From assembly GCF_021730395.1 (NCBI RefSeq), contig NC_069363.1:57779001-57843000 (forward strand): DNA of 64,000 bases, written 5' to 3'. Below are positions 35,294-47,909 of this stretch, piece by piece; positions within the stretch are counted from its first letter, which is position 1; each line of letters opens with the position of its first letter. Under the pieces are notes generated by a model. The model was given only the letters and a program-made list of their open reading frames with translations, was not told the origin of the DNA and ran no database searches. This stretch comes from Mercenaria mercenaria (lineage: Eukaryota > Mollusca > Bivalvia > Venerida > Veneridae). A program made the translations under genes and the position numbers.

Positions 35294-37174
35294 AACATGC
35301 TTAAAGAAAAAAAAAACAATATCATATAACAGTTAATTCTAATTATGCATTTCTGTGGAGAAGACATAAAGCACAATATTTAGTTAATATGCACAAAATT
35401 CTAAATGTAAATAAATGAACTTTTTATCAACCTTTAAGCCTTACATATCTATGTACATAAAAAGCAAATATCTAAAACAACTAAAGCATTTCAATAGCAC
35501 AGCAGTTATGTGGAATTTGTCATTTAACAGTTATGTGGAATTTGTCATTTAACAGTTATGTGGAATTTGTCATTTACACTAAGGATATACTAAGCTAAGG
35601 TAGTTTTCAAACGTATCATAAATATGCAACTTAGAACCAAATATCATGGAGGCCGGGGGGAAAAAATGATTACTCAACAAGAGATACAGTAGGGTTATTA
35701 TAAAAGCTTTTACTAAGATGCTTTATTCTGCTGGAGTGGATTTTGCACGGCACACAGTATAACTGAGACTTCTATAAGAGCCAGTACATCCAAGATTAAG
35801 TCTCTTTTATTGTAAACATCCACCTAGTTCTGTTCTAAAAAGACTATAAACTCCTCTGAAACAAAGAACTATTTATCTTCTGGGTCATGAATATTAATGA
35901 AGGTACATGTAGTTAATACACAGGCAAAATACGGAATAAGATTTCCACCTAATGCAATATGGATTATAGTTTCTGATAGAAATAAAACTTGGTTACTGCA
36001 ACAATAGCTTAATCTTGGGATGTCGTATTATTTTGGCTCTTGTGGATATTCCACATGCTGGTTCATGGTTGTCACACTCATAGACCTATTAAAATTCATG
36101 GGAGCCAAAAAAAACATCATCCAAGCTACTATTAAAATGACAATTTCTTAATTTACCTTTTTAGCCAAAACATGACTACAAAGTCTTCTAAGATACATTT
36201 ATTTAGTATTTATCAATGAAAATACAGAAGCCGGTTTCCACTTAGTGCAATACATATTCTGATTTTTGTTGGTATTTATTTGTCAAAAACAAGGCTTCAA
36301 GCCACATTTTACAGAATATTTATAGGTATATAAAATAAAGCACAGTATGGTGCATCATGAGCCTTTTTTGGCTAAATACAACAAAATACAAACCATATAC
36401 AATATTGTATATCACAAAAAAATATTAAATATACTAGAATAAAACTCGGGTATAAAAATATTAACTGGTAAAAAGTTACCTTTGCAGTTCACCTGGTTTT
36501 TAAAAACCCTATAAAAATACAACTTAGTAAATTCTATACTAAAATACTGTTGTGAGGTATTCAACCTAGAAATATTGTCAGGTCGTAAAAATATGTGAAA
36601 CATTTTTATCAGTCCCCGGTATGATACACATTTTATAGTTTTCACTGGAAATGACATATTATTTAGAAACTGTTTGTGGAGCACTAAGTTTTGTAGATTT
36701 TTGTTTATTTTGTAAATAAAAGTTGAAATTCATACAATATCTATCCCCAGAAAAATGGCATTGAAATTACATGATTTCATGGTATAACCTCATTCTGACA
36801 AGATCACAGAATCAAGACTTTATTTCAAAATAGTGAACACTTCATTGTAATGTAACATTCAAAATTTAAGGAAAACCTTCTTTTACTGATATCAGGTACA
36901 CCCACCACCATTATTAACTTTAAACAAAGGCTCAAAAAGCAAAAATTGACTGAAATTATGAAACCTTAAATTCAAAATTTTGTAACTTCCACTTTCCGTA
37001 TAAATAAAAACACCTACACCATATCCGTATTAATCTATTAATCTACATGTAAATTTCCCTTTATATTTTTGATTTTAGAATGAATAATTATCTTAACTTG
37101 GTTACTTCCCATCTACAGACAAATGCTGATGAATTTTGAAAAAAGCATGGTAAGGTACTTTAAATTTTATGTAC
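35294..37174. other. AT-rich DNA with a short tandem repeat
   Basis: Apart from a three-copy 25-bp repeat at 35503, nothing is recognised. This may include long downstream sequence of the minus-strand XKR gene, but no polyadenylation site could be chosen. Confidence 0.35.
35503..35576 (+). repeat. Three tandem copies of a 25-bp unit
   Basis: The unit begins CAGTTATGTGGAATTTGTCA. The copies are essentially identical, suggesting recent slippage. Confidence 0.9.
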
Positions 37175-37387
37175 TTAACCCTTACCATGCTAAATTTCTA
37201 TAATGGACTGGTCCATCATTCGATTTGGGCAATACCATTTATTATTCGAAGGGGTGTTTACTGAAAATTTACTGACTGAATAGCGAACAGTGCAGACCAT
37301 GATCAGACTGCACGGATGTGCAGGCTGATCTTGGTCTGCACTAGTCGCAAAGGCAGAATCACATGCCGCCAGCAGGCTAAAGGTTAA
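37175..37387 (+). mobile_element. Fold-back MITE, GACTGGTCC family, copy 2
   Basis: Runs from TTAACCCTTACCATGCTAAA to GCAGGCTAAAGGTTAA. About 213 bp and very similar to 35082-35293. Confidence 0.75.
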
Positions 37388-38452
37388 TCAAATACTTTTA
37401 TTTACAAACAAGCAAATTTGGTTTATCGATAAACCTTGCCAAAGGGGATAGATGGTTTCACTCTTGAAAAAATCATTCTCTACTGACAAAACGCAGATAT
37501 ATTTTCAAAACAAATGTCAGTTTGGTCCCAACGTCTCCTTCATTATTACAGTTATTTCGCTGAAACAGCTTGCATGTTTTAGCAAAACTGCTTCCTTTCT
37601 AACAAAGTTACAAAGTAAATCATATTTTAAGTACATATGTAAAAATGCCCAAAACATAGCAAACTAAAATGCAATCGAGTTTAGTGCAAAAGTTTATGTC
37701 TCATTCCTAACTGAAGTTACTATCCCCATTTTTTTTCTATTCTTAGTAACACTGTCTTAAAAACTCCGACTAAAGCAAAACGAAGTGTACCTGAATCTTG
37801 GCTTTCATGGGAGCTACCTATTATACCAGGTTTGGTTGCATTTTTCCATTCCTAATAGATTATTGATCAAAAACAGTTTTTCTATGACTTTTGCCCAAGC
37901 TACCAAAAATGCAACAAAACTGCCTATTTACCAGATTTGGTCTGCTTGCCCTAATCATAACTGAAATAACTGTGAGAAACCACTGTTATTTTTAAGTAAC
38001 AATGATCTTGATCTTGGCCAAAGCAACCTAAAATACAACTAAAACAATGGCCTCCATGTAAGATTCCTTAATTCCAATTTTGGTTCCATTACCTTATTCC
38101 TAGCAGAAACAATTTTCTATTTTTAGCAACAGCCATCTTTACCTTGACCCAAGTAATTAGAATTCATCAAAAAAGCTACATATGTACTAAGTAGGGCTGG
38201 GACGATTTCAAAATTTTGAAACCAGATAATCATTTGTATGGAATCGAATCAAACCGGTTAATCGGCCGCCATATTGAAAATGCTGTTTTCTTTCCGGACG
38301 ACTCTGGCAGCCGACTTCATTAGGAACTTATGAACTTTGTCGTTTGCTAGCAGTATGATAATTAATTAGTCATATTTTGGTGTATCTTTTAAATATATCA
38401 CAACAAGCAAATCAGGCACTATTGATTATGTTGATGTGTTTCAGCTCAAATA
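37388..38452. other. AT-rich DNA, nothing recognised
   Basis: Faint ATTTTGGTTCCATTACC-like phrases recur loosely, perhaps an old decayed tandem repeat. No gene. Confidence 0.35.
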
Positions 38453-38646
38453 CTGTGAAATCATTTAATTTCGTGGGCATGAAATTTCGTGGTTTTGGTC
38501 AAAATGTCAATTTTGTGGGGATATGAATTCGTGGATTTCAACTTTTGAACATAATATGAATGGGAATTTTACTTGTTCGTTGGGATTAAATTTCGTGGAT
38601 TGACTCAACCACGAAATCCACGAAAATTAATCCCCCGATTTTACAG
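38453..38646. mobile_element. Tc1/mariner-type MITE, TTTCGTGG family, copy 2
   Basis: Flanked by TA (38451-38452, 38647-38648). Nearly identical to 22673-22878 for most of its length, with a small deletion close to the right end. Confidence 0.8.
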
Positions 38647-39175
38647 TATACCCTGGGTCTATGCTGCTGTCAAGGATGTAATGTGAAGTAACATACATTT
38701 TACTGGGATTGTTTATGGTTTGAGAGCGATTAGCAGTTTTGCAAAATTGAAACCAGTTTCACCTAGTAATCAAATCGGATTCGATTAACTGAGTACATTG
38801 TACTGTAACCGTCCCAGTCCTAATACTTAGTACAAATTGCTGTATATTGTCTTCATCTGACAATTGGGACCAACACTTATGTGAGAGATGACTCTGGAAG
38901 AATAAATATTAAAAAAACAATTTAACACTAAAGAATTTGAATAAAACTTGCAGGGTGGCATAACATGCAGCATTTACCAGTTCTACCATGTTTTACTGAA
39001 AACCTATAAACCATGATTTTAGACGGATGGGCAATGCTAAAACTTTTTCCTATCACCTTTGGCAGGGGATAAAAAGGAAAGGTAGCTACATAAACGTTAA
39101 TACAGTCTACATTCACAGCATCCTTTGTAAATCTCATTTTGTACCATTCATTTTAAATAATTTAAAAGAAAGTTT

Positions 39176-42100
39176 TTACACATTTGTAGTATGTGGATTT
39201 TCAATATAGCCAATTTCATCTGGATCTAACTCATGACATAATGACTGATAACATGAGTACTCTTGTCCCTTTAGACAGCAAGGTATTCTGCCTCTTCCTA
39301 GTGGATGAAAACATCCGTAATATGTCAACTGAAAAAATAACTGTAAAATTGCACCTAGAGACACTACAAAAAATGTTGGTATATAAAACCACTGACTTTT
39401 GTCATCAGTAAAATAAAACCAGAAACCCATCATTGTCCAGTTTTCGGCATAGACGATAAAGTAGTAAACTAACATTCTATACCTGGTAGCCCCGTCTCGG
39501 ACATTTAGAAAACAAAAGACTAGAACATATCCACAAACAATGTTAAAACATCTTTCTTCACACCGATTCTGATAAAACTGTGTCTTCTGGCAGAACAACC
39601 ATGATGACATTGCGATCCAATGGAGACCTACGATAATGAACACAAAGTAGTCAAACAAGGCAGCGAATAAACCAAGGGAGATAACTCTAGGTCCAATTTC
39701 ACAGGCACGCCATAAAAAGGAGAAAATCATTCCAGGGATGGTCATATTTTCCTTGTCCATGTGAGAAAATCTGAGCGCTTTCTGATAGGCAACCATGGAC
39801 CATGATAGGCTTGCCCATGATGACAAAATTGCAGCTGCCCGTATTCCTTCTGCAAAACAAAAAATTATCAGGTAAGAATAAACAAAATGTTACGTTCCCT
39901 CCTTGGAAGTCAAAATCTAATACCTTGCAGAAGTTGTTGTACCTCAAATTTATGAGTACAAGTTGGAAAGCAAACCTGATCTGCTCAGTTTGTGAAAGCT
40001 GGCCTGCTCTCAATCCCGTTGCCTAACTTGTACAAAGTTTGTTAATCCTATATGCTTTGTGTCTAACTTGATACTCTTTTTAATCATTTAGGAAAACTTT
40101 ACAAATGAGCAGAAAGATATAAACATGTCAATCATTTATAACTGATAACAATGAACACATATGTCTATTCTTTCCTACAATAATCTGTCAGTAAATAAAA
40201 TGTAAATGTTTTCTCAGTAAGTATTTAATTGTTCATTCATATTAAATAATAATATTTCATTTTATTTATTCATTTATTTGGGTTTTACGGCGCCAAATAT
40301 TAAATAATAAACATGTTCACATTGAATTGCTCTTAAACCAGGTTTTCCTAAATGATTAGTACTGGTAACCTTTGCAAAACTTTTGTAATGAAATAGTAAA
40401 CTGTTGGTAAAACAAACTATTATTTAAAATTGTATAAATAACATATCATACAAGATAAAATTGTATAATAAACTGTAATTTTTGACAGAAACCAGCCATA
40501 GGTGTTGCTGATTGTTCAAATTTGGCTTAGCAATATGGCATATTCTATGATCTGGCATGTTACCGATGCCATGGCTCTAAAAAACGGAAATCAGGAAAAA
40601 CCAATAAAGCTGATTTAATTAGATGTCTTACTATTTAGACTAGGTTCAAACCAGTTCTCAGTACCTGCTTGGGATTCTGGTTCAATGAACAATTTGTGAA
40701 TTTGTAAATGATGCAATTATAAACATACAGTTGAACCTACTGCAGCGACCACCTATACTAAGCAGCCAGTCAGCTAACTTTCCATACTGACTTTTTATTC
40801 TTATTTCAATTTGTCTTAACCTTAAGCCTGCTGGCAGCAAGTGATTCTGTTTTTGTGACCAGTGAAGACCAAGATCAGCCTGCAGGCTGATCATCGTCTG
40901 CACTGTTCACTAATCAGTCAGTAAATTTTCAGCAAACACCTTTTCAAATGTTACAAATGTAAATGGTACTGCCCAAATTGAATGATGGACCAGTCCATTA
41001 TAGAAATTTAACAGGCTAAAGGTTAAGCAGCCACCTGTCCTAAGCAGCCAAACTGTGTCGCTCCTTTGACTGGCTACTTAATACAGGATTGACTGTATCT
41101 GAAAAATACCTAGAATCCAAGATTCTTGTTGTCTGTGTAGCATCAAGATGTATATTTGTAGAACAAGCTGTGGTGCTGCCTCGAGAAAGCATTCAAACAT
41201 TCGTATACAACACGCATCAACATCCTCCATTCTCATTACTATATAGTGACGCTTCTTTACCTTTGGAGGTAGATATTTGCTGCTGCTCTTCAAACCATTG
41301 TATATATATTCAATTTGCCTGTTAAAAAGTAATTAAATTTGAACGGTTTAACCTGGAGACTTAATAACTTAAAGTAAGAGTGCAGACAACTTCACGTTAT
41401 TTAATACTGACACTTTTTTCACATAAACCCATCCTTTACATTGTGTCTGAAGCTGCCTTTGCATAGTTTCATAGAATATAATATAAATAAAGTGTTAGTT
41501 TCTAAATCTGCCTGGAATAACAAATACTGTATAGGTGGGTATATTCGCAGTCAGAAAGTTTGCAAACTGCCAATGCCAGACATTTCGCGAGAGGAAATAT
41601 TTGCAATCTGCCAAAAAAACTCAAGTGCCAAAGCTAAGTTTGCTTATCTTTACTTGACTTTAATAAAGTGTCTTGGAGAATGTGGAAATTTATGCTAGCA
41701 GATTTGTTTGCGTATTTCTTGAATTTGTGAAATTAATGAAAATTTTCACGTCGCAAACTTATCCACTTAATACAGTATGCATTTTAAGCTGCACCAGGGA
41801 CATACTTTCACATACATGATTCTGCGGTTGTTTCAAACTGTCAGACTTCTACCAGCTAGAATATAAACTTCAGTTTTTTGTACTCACTGAAATAACACTG
41901 AAAAGACTTTAATAAGTGAATCTAAATCTGGTGAGTAAATCTGGAAATCCTTGAACTATAAACTTTAAACTTTAAAAGCGGTCACCTTAATAACAGACAC
42001 TTGAAATAATCTACCTTAAATCCATTTGCTCCGTTCTTTCATATTACACTTGGAGAGCAGTGGTCTGGCAGTTATGGTGTTGGCTGCTAACCCAGAGGTC

Positions 42101-43600
42101 ATGGGTTTGAGCCCAACTAGGTTCACAAAAATACCTTCTTCTTTTACAACAGCACTGGATTGTTCAGGAAGGGAACTCTTAAGTGATACATTATAGATTA
42201 AATCCTAAACCTATGAAGGTAAAAATATCTTACTGAAATAAAAAATGAAACATTAATAATGAAACACACCTTATAACTGGCCCCATCATCAGCAGTGTCA
42301 AAGCAAACCTTGTGAGCCACAGGAACACTGAAGTCTGCTGCACATTTTCCTTTCCATAATTTTTTACCAGGAGTTGCTGACTCTGGAAATCCAACAAGTA
42401 CCAGCGAAAATTCAGCATGCAGGTAATAAGTGATGGTCCAATAATGAAAGCTGCTGTTAGAGCGAAAGCCAACATGTTACCCTGATGGAAATAATCCCTA
42501 GCAAGTAAAATGTCTGTAACAACGTCAAAATAGAAGAATGCGATTGATGATAAGCCCACCAGTACATCGAAACAGGTGAAGTCTGGACCAATATGCAGGA
42601 CCTCTGTCTCAGAATGGCCATCATGCGGAGGTATTTGCCGTTTTCTTCTTTCCTTATGTTCAAAATCTGGAAGAGGTTCATCTGGACTTACATACTTATC
42701 AATACCTGAATTCTGAGATGAAGCTCTGCTCTGCAAAAACGAAAGTTTAAAAGGATCTTAACTGATGCTGAAAAGCGGAGCAATATACACCCAAAGAGTG
42801 TAATGGCGGATATGTAAATACAGCGAGGTAGCCAAATGAAACACATGCATGTAGTGTTTACACTTTATTAACATGTTTTACTGTTATGTTTAAACCATAA
42901 AATGATTCAGTTTTATTTTGTTTTACGATTTCATCATTTAAGTATATTGTCTGATCGTGTCTTTACCTAAATCTATTTTCACCACAGAAATGTTTTTTTC
43001 TGGTTTTGTTGTAAAGAGAGGGATTCTGCACTATCATGAAAATATCTCAGAATCAGTTCTGTCGTCAAATTATTTGGACTAGGTAATTTACAAGTATAAC
43101 ACGTAATTGGTATACAAGATATCGGGTTCCCTGACAATTAAGCGCCTCTCAGTCATAATCTTAATTGATCGTTTGTGAGTACCAACTAAAACTAAAACTA
43201 GGAGCTCATTTTCCCTGTTATCCACTGACACTGTTATTTACATCTTATTTTTTTTTTGAAAAATATATGAAATATCAAGTAGAACTTAATCTATATTCAT
43301 CTTCATTTAAAACTTTAATCTAAATAGTATACAGATACAAGCTTTTAATTGTTTACATTATCTTCTGAAACTTAAATAACCAAGGAACGAATTGTTTATG
43401 TACGAATCACACGATTATCATTGCAAATTCTGACATACCTGCACTTGGATAAGATCAGGAGAGTCGGTTCCTTCACAGCAAGGTTTCTCACAAGACTTTA
43501 AAGGGACATCACCTTCATCGGTGGGACAATAGCAATAGGCTGCAACTTTTTCAGAATATTTGCACCTTCGTGAGTGCGGAAGTTTCTTTTTTGACGCCAT
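39176..43600 (-). CDS. XK-related (XKR) multi-pass membrane protein, 4 coding exons
   Basis: Coding exons on the minus strand: 43600-43439, 42730-42270, 41318-41110 and 39849-39176. All introns are GT-AG and phases agree (0, 2, 1), giving 501 residues. Hallmarks are FDVLVGLSSIAFFYFDVVTD near the first helix, FLEAAPQLVLQIYIL (residues 252-266), SSWASLSWSMVAYQKALR after exon 4 begins, and CEIGPRVISLG. These define the XK-related family; some members (XKR8, XKR4, XKR9, worm CED-8) promote phosphatidylserine exposure during apoptosis after caspase cleavage, others do not. Several hydrophobic helices follow through exon 4. The start at 43600 has the context AAAATGG. The Cys-rich N-terminus includes DEGD (28-31), a possible caspase site. 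Which XKR it is cannot be decided by eye. Repeats fill its introns, including a MITE ending 12 bp inside intron 3. Confidence 0.94.
40254..40296 (-). repeat. SINE tail remnant in XKR intron 3
   Basis: Reads on the minus strand GGCGCCGTAAAACCCAAATA followed by AAT repeats, the same tail as 12817-12898. Confidence 0.5.
40728..41095. mobile_element. TA-flanked MITE in XKR intron 3
   Basis: TA at 40726-40727 and 41096-41097. Ends CAGTTGAACCTACTGCAG and, inward, CAGTCAATCCTGTATTAAG. AGCAGCCA phrases recur inside. It hosts a nested fold-back MITE (40816-41026). Its right end lies 12 bp from the intron 3 donor. Confidence 0.6.
40816..41026 (-). mobile_element. Fold-back MITE, GACTGGTCC family, copy 3
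   Basis: Reverse orientation relative to copies 1 and 2: TTAACCTTAAGCCTGCTGGC at left and AATTTAACAGGCTAAAGGTTAA at the right. Nested within 40728-41095. Confidence 0.75.
42055..42200 (+). repeat. tRNA-derived SINE fragment in XKR intron 2-3 region
   Basis: GTGGTCTGGCAGTTATGGTG (A-box-like) and GTCATGGGTTTGAGCCC (B-box-like) are spaced as in tRNA genes. The rest of the fold is poor, so a SINE head is more likely than a tRNA gene. Confidence 0.5.
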
Positions 43601-43970
43601 TTTGTAACATTTTTTTTCTACCACAAAGTAAAACAATTTGAGCAAAGAAATAAAACTATTGGCAAAAAGAATGTAAGATTTTCCACAATGTAGAAGCTGA
43701 TTAAAGCCTGATTTTTCAAAACTGCAGAATATACTTAGATTTTTTTCTACAATGTAGAATTTGATTAAACCAAAGAAGTATAAAATACATTTTACAGCTC
43801 TTTGATTATGTTGTATTGTTTCTCTGTCTTGCCGACTTAAAATAAAATTTATCTTATTCTTATCTTATCTTTTGATTAAACCCTGATTTTTCAAAACTTC
43901 AGAATATACATGGAGCAATGATCTTCTTCCCAGAATATTCTTAGAAAATTCAACAAACAAATAAAAATGA
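43601..43970. other. Upstream flank of XKR
   Basis: AT-rich. It probably includes the XKR 5' UTR and promoter, but no element can be pointed to. TTGATTAAACC phrases repeat twice. Confidence 0.3.
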
Positions 43971-43979
43971 TAGGGCCGT

Positions 43980-45330
43980 GTGCTTGATTTTTTTTGTAAG
44001 ACTGATTTGAAAAATTTAGACCTGACGCAATTTTTCATAATGGGTGTCTGGATTTAGATTTAATTCATAGTGTAAAATATTTGGACACATTTATATGAAT
44101 TAAAGCAGAAAATGTGGCTTCAAAAGTGTTAACAAATCTTTTCTATGATGTGACTTTTCATCTTATGTATCCCAGCTATAATTTTGATTTAAATCTTTAT
44201 AGTGGCAAACATTCTGAAAATGTTTAAGAATATCAAATGGAAAATGTAGCCTCTTGTGTTTTGTAACATGGTTTTTCAATAATTTAACCTAGTGACTTAC
44301 TTTAAGACCTTAAATGTTAATTATTATTGAACTTCTACAGATTTTATTAAACCAATATTCTGACAAAGTTTTAGGAAAATAAAGTAAAAATGTGGCTGTG
44401 TAAACAAGGTTTTTTTTTATGAATTGGCACGGTGGCCTATAATAGCCCGAGGTTACCCAGTTTTGAACTTGACCTACATTTCATTGGGACAAATAATTCT
44501 TACAAAATATATGATTATCAAATTCAAATTGCTGCCTTCATAGTGTTAAAAGTGGTTTTCAATCATTTGACGTAGTGGCCTTTTTAAATGCGTATAATCC
44601 AGTTTTAAACGTGACCTTCAATTCATATAGACAAATATTCTCACGAAAATAGGTGAAAAAAACATGTATCCTAAATGCTTCAAGAAGTTTTTTTTTTGTA
44701 TGATATGACAAAATGACCTAATTAATGACCTTACACTAATTCTTTATCTCATTTAACCCAGTTTTATGCTTCACCTACACTTTCCTGAGGTAAACATTTG
44801 AACAAGTGATACATGAAGCTGAAATGGCAAATATGGTTTCTTGAGTGGAAAAAATATATATGATTTGACCCAGTGATCTAATTTAAGACCTCAAGCAAGC
44901 AAGTTGTAAACTGACCTGCACTTCAAAGAGGCAACCATTCGAAGATTTTTTTACGAAGATCAGGTGGAACACGAAGATTCAAAAGTATTAACAAGGTGTT
45001 TTAATGATTTGATCTAGTGACCTAGTTTTTTACCTCATGCAGCCAAGTTTTAAACTTGACCCACATTTCGTACACACAAATATTGTCACAATGTTTTATG
45101 AAAATAAAATATATTATTTGGCCCTTCTTGTGTAAGCAAGGTTTTCTATGATTTGACCAGATGACCTAAGATAAGACCTCAGGAAATGCAACTTTGAACT
45201 TGACTTAAATTTCACTGAGGCAAATATATGATGATCAAATGGAAAATGTGGCCTCTATAGTGTTAAAAGTTGTTTTCTATGTTTTGACCTAGTGGCAGAG
45301 TTTTCAATCTTAGTTAAGAAAGTTTTAAAG
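43980..45330 (+). repeat. Old, diverged minisatellite-like array
   Basis: Loose repeats of TTTGACCTAGTGACCTA-, TTTTAAACTTGACCTACATT- and GGAAAATGTGGCC-like phrases recur about every 150 bp. The pattern resembles the HINE cores but is far more decayed. No ends recognised. Confidence 0.5.
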
Positions 45331-45605
45331 GTGGTCAATCACATTTGAGCAACATTTTAAGACATTTTTCAGTTTTCACATATATTCTGTTAAGAGATTT
45401 ATTTAAGGAACAAAAAGACCCATTACACAAAGTTAGATCTTACTTAAAATGTGTATTTGCTACTATTCATGAAAATTTGTATTTACCTCCCTTTAATATA
45501 AAGTATTGTAAAAGGTAGACTTTTTCTTTAGACTTCAATATAATTTCTAGTTTTACATTTGCATTTGATAAATTCTGAGATTTCTCAACTACCTGAAAAA
45601 AATGT

Positions 45606-45650
45606 GTGCGCGTGCGTGTCTGCGTGCATGCGTGCGTGCGTGTATATGTT
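45606..45650 (+). repeat. (TGCG)n microsatellite
   Basis: GCGTGCGTGTCTGCGTGCAT-type simple sequence. Confidence 0.8.
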
Positions 45651-45817
45651 TAGGTTTAACGTCTTTTACAACAATTTTCAGTCATATAAACCACGGTGTC
45701 TACTTGTATCGCAATGAGCACAATACCCTACTGAATAGCGCTGCCTCACTGTAGTATCACGCCGTAGACCCGTGACATGATACCCCACCCAGTCACATTA
45801 TACTGACACTGGGTTGA

Positions 45818-45935
45818 ACCCGCCCGCTTAGCTCAGTAGGTAGAGCATCGGTCTACGGATTAGGTTAACTGCCAGCCGTTACATGACTGAAATACTGTTG
45901 AAAAATGGCGTTAAACCCAAAACAAACAAAACAAA
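45818..45935 (+). mobile_element. Short tRNA-headed SINE with 13-bp target duplication
   Basis: The head CCCGCTTAGCTCAGTAGGTAGAGCA is followed by the tail TTGAAAAATGGCGTTAAACC and CAAAACAAAC. GACACTGGGTTGA flanks it exactly on both sides (45805-45817 and 45936-45948), the mark of LINE-type insertion. At 118 bp it is head plus tail only. Confidence 0.85.
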
Positions 45936-46027
45936 GACACTGGGTTGACCAGTCCTAGCACTATCCTCTTAATGCTGAGCCTTAAGCGAGGAAGGTACTA
46001 TATAGTACCATTTTTACGTCTTTGGTA

Positions 46028-46105
46028 TGACGCGGCCAGGGATCGAACCCACGACTTCCCGCACTCGAAGCGAGCGCTCTACTACAAGGCTACCAAGGCG
46101 GTACA
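46028..46105 (-). repeat. tRNA-like head of the outer SINE
   Basis: A and B boxes are well kept. Attached SINE body and lack of an isolated tRNA context argue against an independent tRNA gene. Confidence 0.6.
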
Positions 46106-46515
46106 TGATTCTAAAACAGCATGTAGCTTTGGAATTCTATCTTTGTTGCGTAACCGAGATAGGCAAAGGGAGGTAATGTTTTTATAAACTTGCATTTCTA
46201 ATGAATTTTGGCAAACAATATATACTTGTTAATGCAAATCTTCGCAAATTTAATACCATAGTGGTTATGTTCATATTATTCCTTAGGCAAAATATATTTA
46301 TTAAATTTATAGTTATGCTAAAATAATGCTATCTTGGTTGGGCAATCAAGGTAGAAAGATCACATTTTAAAAGTACATGTGAGTGATTTTTTTCTAAAAT
46401 CGGGATAGCATTTTCTTACATCTTTTTTTTTAAGTTTCCGATTTACATAAATTGTCTAAAGTTGCGTACCTTGTTTTACTGAAGGCTCTTTACCAAAACA
46501 AACAAAAAAAGACCC

Positions 46516-47656
46516 AAATAAACACTGTCAATAAACGCCACCAAAGCGAGTTGTTAGTCCAATAAACACCATCGAAACCATGTTCCAATTTCACATGCAA
46601 ATGAGCTAATGGATCGCTAATTAACATAAATGTCTGGTATAACAACACGCTTATGGAGCGCATAATAAACCGCTAATGGATCGCGTAATAGATCACTAAT
46701 GGAACGCATCGTGGATCGCTTAATGGAACGCAAAATAGATCGCTCAATGGAATGCGTTTCATCAAACAGATACATTCCTAACAACAGGCTATGTGCAACT
46801 GAAACCATTCAGTTTTGGCAAATTGTTTATGTGAGTCAGGTGCGTATAGCCTCGATTTGCAGAGATGTGAAGTAACTCTTGAAAAGGCCTTTCTGTTAAA
46901 AGTATTCAAGCATTGTTACAATAGTAATAACTATATATGTATTATGCATGACATGATATAAATTGAGTAATCATTGAACATTTTCATGATCATAGGGATT
47001 TAGTTTTACACAAATTATTTGATAAATCAGCTAACAGAAATTTAATCTTTGTTTAATACAGATAGACAAAGAGAAACATACATTAGCAAGTTTTCATATA
47101 TATTTTTACAGTATGTCATTTGAATCAGCGTTCCAAAAACTATAATGTTATGTTAAATTAAATCAAATCTTGGAATTCTATCATACACTTATTTTATTGA
47201 AATCTTTAAAACAAATCACAACATAAACATGCATTTATTTATACTGAATAGTATGTATTAAGAAAATACCTGTAATATGCATCTAAACTCTTATGAATCA
47301 TAGAATATAAATAAAATAACAACCACCATTTCCTCCTGTCCATCCTCTGTTCTAATTACCTACAAAATGCACTAATTTTTGTCCCTGTTTATTATTCCTA
47401 AACATAACCATGGCAAGAAGATGTGTTGTGAATGGTTAATTGAAGGGATTAAAACCATATGTTAACTGAAAAAAAGTAAAATTCTCTGAATGACTCTCTG
47501 TAAGTTAATAACTCGCTTCAAAATGGAACACGTCCCGTTAGCGATCCATTGCAAGCATATCTTGATTGTTTAATTGGATCGCTTATGGAACGCACTATAA
47601 AACTCCGAAAAAGCGGGTTTGACTGCGTTTATAAGGTGTTTTGACAGTGTTTATTT
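46516..47656. mobile_element. Non-autonomous TIR transposon with GGATCGCT/GGAACGC subterminal repeats
   Basis: Ends AAATAAACACTGTCA (46516-46530) and its exact inverse TGACAGTGTTTATTT (47642-47656). ATGGATCGCT and ATGGAACGC repeats cluster inside both ends (46607-46767 and 47535-47600). The interior is AT-rich and non-coding. Superfamily not recognised. About 1.14 kb. Confidence 0.7.
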
Positions 47657-47909
47657 AAACAAATTTTTGTTAGGGTACCATTCACTGTAGGCAAATTTTG
47701 GTCAAATACGGGTCTACCGCAGAGGCACGGAGTACTTAAAACATTCTAAAATTAGCATTACGTATAGCAATACCTCGTGGCTTAGTTCAAATTATATTTA
47801 ACTGTATCATACATAGGTCAATCAAGTACTTGCATGAAGTATGCAACTACTGTTTAACGGTGCTTTTACTGTTTCTAAGTAGCCTTATAACCGCTTAGGG
47901 CATAGATTT

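Larger units (their letters stand above)
45640..46105 (-). mobile_element. tRNA-headed SINE, interrupted by another SINE
   Basis: The minus strand starts at 46105 with a good tRNA-like head: ACCGCCTTGGTAGCCTTGTA, GTAGAGCGCTCGCTTCGAG and the B box GGGTTCGATCCC. The body runs to a tail near 45650 (AAAGACGTTAAACCTAAAC). A second SINE (45818-45935) is inserted in the body. Another body fragment lies at 53405-53590. Confidence 0.65.

Noticed and set aside
46028-46105. Functional tRNA gene
   Set aside because: Good A and B boxes, but attached to a SINE body and tail and present in related copies.
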